A stretch of DNA of 7,968 bases from Bacteroidota bacterium (GTDB lineage Bacteria; Bacteroidota; Bacteroidia; Chitinophagales; Chitinophagaceae). The translations under genes and the position numbers were made by a program. This document shows positions 6,585 through 7,968 of the stretch, piece after piece. The notes under the pieces were generated by a model. That model saw nothing but the letters and a program-made list of their open reading frames with translations. It did no database searches and was not told the origin of the DNA. The DNA lies in contig JAFDXS010000089.1 in assembly GCA_018267795.1 (NCBI GenBank), positions 1-7,968 on the forward strand, read 5' to 3'. Positions within the stretch are counted from its first letter, which is position 1. Every line of letters starts with the position of its first letter.

Positions 6585-7040
6585 ATGTATCAGCAAAACG
6601 AGAATCACCACCTGGAAATTGATCATGTGGGACGAGCATATATATTGGAAACTGTACGCTGGACAAAGTTTTTAGCGATACTTGGATTCATAGTAATGGG
6701 GCTTGTTTTCATATCAGGTCTGTTGCTGGCTGTGGTGATGCCATCCGTGTCTATCATACCCGGCACAGCCGGATCTACTGCTGTTAATAGTATAGGATTG
6801 CTATTCTTAGTGGGCGTTTATTTTTACCCTATTTATGCACTTTCAAAGTTTTCAAGTAATATGAAAGCCGCGATGGCTACTTCAAGTCAGACGCATCTAA
6901 ATGAGGGATTACGGTACCAGCGGTCTATGTATAAGTACATCGGCATACTGACTATTATTATGTTGATCTTCTATCTGCTGATGTTTTTGTTTGTGGGCTT
7001 TATGATTGGTGGTTTTGCTGCCAATAGTCATTATAATTAA
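6585..7040 (+). CDS. Small integral membrane protein, possibly DUF5362-like
   Basis: This 151-residue protein has no signal peptide and about three membrane helices. The first is 27-52 (from TKFLAILGFIVMGLVFISG), the second 68-88 (SIGLLFLVGVYFYPIYALSKF) and the third 117-144 (YIGILTIIMLIFYLLMFLFVGF). The first 26 residues are polar (MYQQNENHHLEIDHVGRAY). A cytoplasmic-looking stretch at 89-116 contains SSNMKAAMATSSQTHLNEGL between helices two and three. The layout of ETVRWTKFLAI, a Y-F-(Y/P)-x-Y-x-L-x-K-F segment, then a polar helix and a last hydrophobic helix resembles small Bacteroidota membrane proteins that I associate with DUF5362. That name is from memory and uncertain, and no function is known to me. 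It starts 47 bases after proS with no hairpin between, so co-transcription is likely, although a weak box TATTATTG at 6555-6562 could give it its own promoter. Confidence 0.82.
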   Translation: MYQQNENHHLEIDHVGRAYILETVRWTKFLAILGFIVMGLVFISGLLLAVVMPSVSIIPGTAGSTAVNSIGLLFLVGVYFYPIYALSKFSSNMKAAMATSSQTHLNEGLRYQRSMYKYIGILTIIMLIFYLLMFLFVGFMIGGFAANSHYN

Positions 7041-7055
7041 TAACCTTTCTTAAGT

Positions 7056-7087
7056 AAAAATGGCGCTCAATGAGCGCCGTTTTTTTT
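7056..7087. terminator. Bidirectional intrinsic terminator between the small membrane protein and ClC genes
   Basis: GGCGCTC (7062-7068) pairs with GAGCGCC (7072-7078) around a three-base AAT loop. It is flanked by AAAAA on the left (7056-7060) and eight T on the right (7080-7087). It can end the + transcript and, read in reverse, the - transcript of the ClC gene. The ClC stop codon (7086-7088) overlaps the T-tract, so the minus-strand hairpin forms immediately after the stop codon. Confidence 0.88.
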
Positions 7088-7968
7088 ATGCATTTCCTTT
7101 CATCAATATGCTTATGCCGCGGGGGCTAAGGGATATTGGTGGTTTAAATATCTGCTCGTCATTTCTGCGCTTGCGATAGGCTGTAAATATTGCTTTGTGC
7201 GATAGCAGGCCTATTACTTTCTTCTCTTTATCGTGCGTGACTACAGGCAGCACATCTATATCGTAGCGATCCATAATGTCTATGGCTATGCTTAGCTTAT
7301 TGTGTTCATAGATGTAGGGTGTGCTATTACTGATCAACGCACTTACAGCTGACTCGTCGTTATGTTGTTTATCAAACAAGAGACTTCTTTTTATTACGCC
7401 CATATAATCACCGGCCTTATCTGCAACTACAAATGCAGTTGTTTGCCCCTGTTCTATTGAGTGGTTCTTTATCCATTCACGTGCTTCTTTTATAGTGATA
7501 TTTGCATCCAGCAGTTTAGCTTCTTCTTCATACACGTCTTTTACCGTTACCGACTGCAGCACATCAGGCTCGTATGAATGCGGCGCGAATACGCCGCGGC
7601 GCTCTATCTTTTCTGTCATTATCGTTCCCTTCATCAGGAAGAAAGAAATAAAATATGCGGCAGTACATGCGCCTAACAAAGGCAGTAAACCGTGTGGCTG
7701 CATGGTAGTTTCTAACGCGAACACTATAGAAGTAAGTAATGCTCTTGATGCACCTGCAAACATAGCTGCCATACCTATCAACACACAGGTCATTACATTT
7801 ATTTCGCTGCCTGGGAATAAGGTAAGTGTAGCCACGCCTAAGAGGCCACCTAACGCGCCGCCTATAGTAAGCAATGGTGCCAGCGTACCGCCTGATGTAC
7901 CACTGCCTAATGATATAACCCAGGAGAGAAACTTCATAAAGCAAAGCATGAGCAATACCTGCACTGTT
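7086..7968 (-). CDS. ClC-family anion channel/transporter with C-terminal CBS pair (N-terminal part outside window)
   Basis: The frame is open to the right edge; 293 C-terminal residues are visible (numbered here from the codon at 7962-7964). The apparent GTG start there is only an internal Val. KFLSWVISLGSGTSGGTLAP (11-30) is the ClC segment usually ending in the GxFxP selectivity motif. It is followed by GGALGGLLG, a helix around 55-83 with GMAAMFAGASRALLTSIVFALE, and a last helix region (92-112) ending at TIMTEKIERRG (114-124). A cytoplasmic region then holds two CBS domains (about 139-205 and 213-268; the second contains YDIDVLPVV and VIGLLSHKAIF), which in other proteins bind adenine nucleotides and regulate gating. 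ClC proteins pass chloride or exchange it for protons across the inner membrane. Two residues depart from the usual form: Leu28 instead of the Phe of GxFxP, and Met116 where a Tyr is expected. The gating Glu region is outside the window. Confidence 0.88.
   Translation of the reverse strand, partial: TVQVLLMLCFMKFLSWVISLGSGTSGGTLAPLLTIGGALGGLLGVATLTLFPGSEINVMTCVLIGMAAMFAGASRALLTSIVFALETTMQPHGLLPLLGACTAAYFISFFLMKGTIMTEKIERRGVFAPHSYEPDVLQSVTVKDVYEEEAKLLDANITIKEAREWIKNHSIEQGQTTAFVVADKAGDYMGVIKRSLLFDKQHNDESAVSALISNSTPYIYEHNKLSIAIDIMDRYDIDVLPVVTHDKEKKVIGLLSHKAIFTAYRKRRNDEQIFKPPISLSPRGISILMKGNA

Noticed and set aside
7564..7944. 126-codon minus-strand frame within the ClC gene
   Set aside because: It is out of frame with clear ClC and CBS motifs and is rich in Arg/Tyr with no domain.

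Overview
The window looks like ordinary chromosome from a member of the Bacteroidota, probably the Chitinophagaceae/Sphingobacteriales side. Evidence: a topoisomerase IV-type ParE and an archaeal/eukaryotic-type prolyl-tRNA synthetase with wording typical of that phylum, an OmpP1/FadL barrel with a Bacteroidota-style N-terminus, a secreted aromatic/glycine-rich low-complexity protein, starts mostly lacking Shine-Dalgarno sequences, and boxes resembling the phylum's -7 consensus TAnnTTTG. I see no rRNA, tRNA, CRISPR array, insertion sequence, integrase, phage gene or attachment site. The genus is not determined.

Layout from left to right. (1) The C-terminal end of a CsbD-like small stress protein (+) runs into a perfect 13-bp hairpin that serves as a two-way terminator. 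(2) parE (-) follows, with start ATG at 2093 and a candidate promoter just upstream. (3) An OmpP1/FadL-family outer-membrane transport protein (-) has its own terminator. (4) A signal-peptide protein (-) is rich in Tyr/Trp/Gly/Asn, with a Pro-aromatic repeat block and four RSFGG repeats; it also has its own terminator. (5) A 100-bp divergent promoter region leads into proS (+). (6) A small three-helix membrane protein (+) follows 47 bp behind proS with no terminator between them. (7) A second two-way terminator separates it from the C-terminal half of a ClC-type anion channel/transporter with paired CBS domains (-), which is cut by the right edge.

The genes do not form one pathway. They are single-gene or two-gene transcription units divided by four clear hairpin terminators. 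Two units are housekeeping (chromosome decatenation by ParE, proline charging by ProRS). Three concern the envelope (FadL-like barrel, exported low-complexity protein, small membrane protein), and the ClC protein handles anion flux. The window is tightly packed and has no gene-free stretch above 300 bases.

I found no convincing new multi-gene system. The observations most worth following are the exported aromatic/Gly-rich protein with two kinds of internal repeat, the ClC protein lacking two residues usually involved in chloride coordination, the loss of three of four zinc cysteines in ProRS, and a five-codon leader ORF containing a proline codon whose stop overlaps the proS start.
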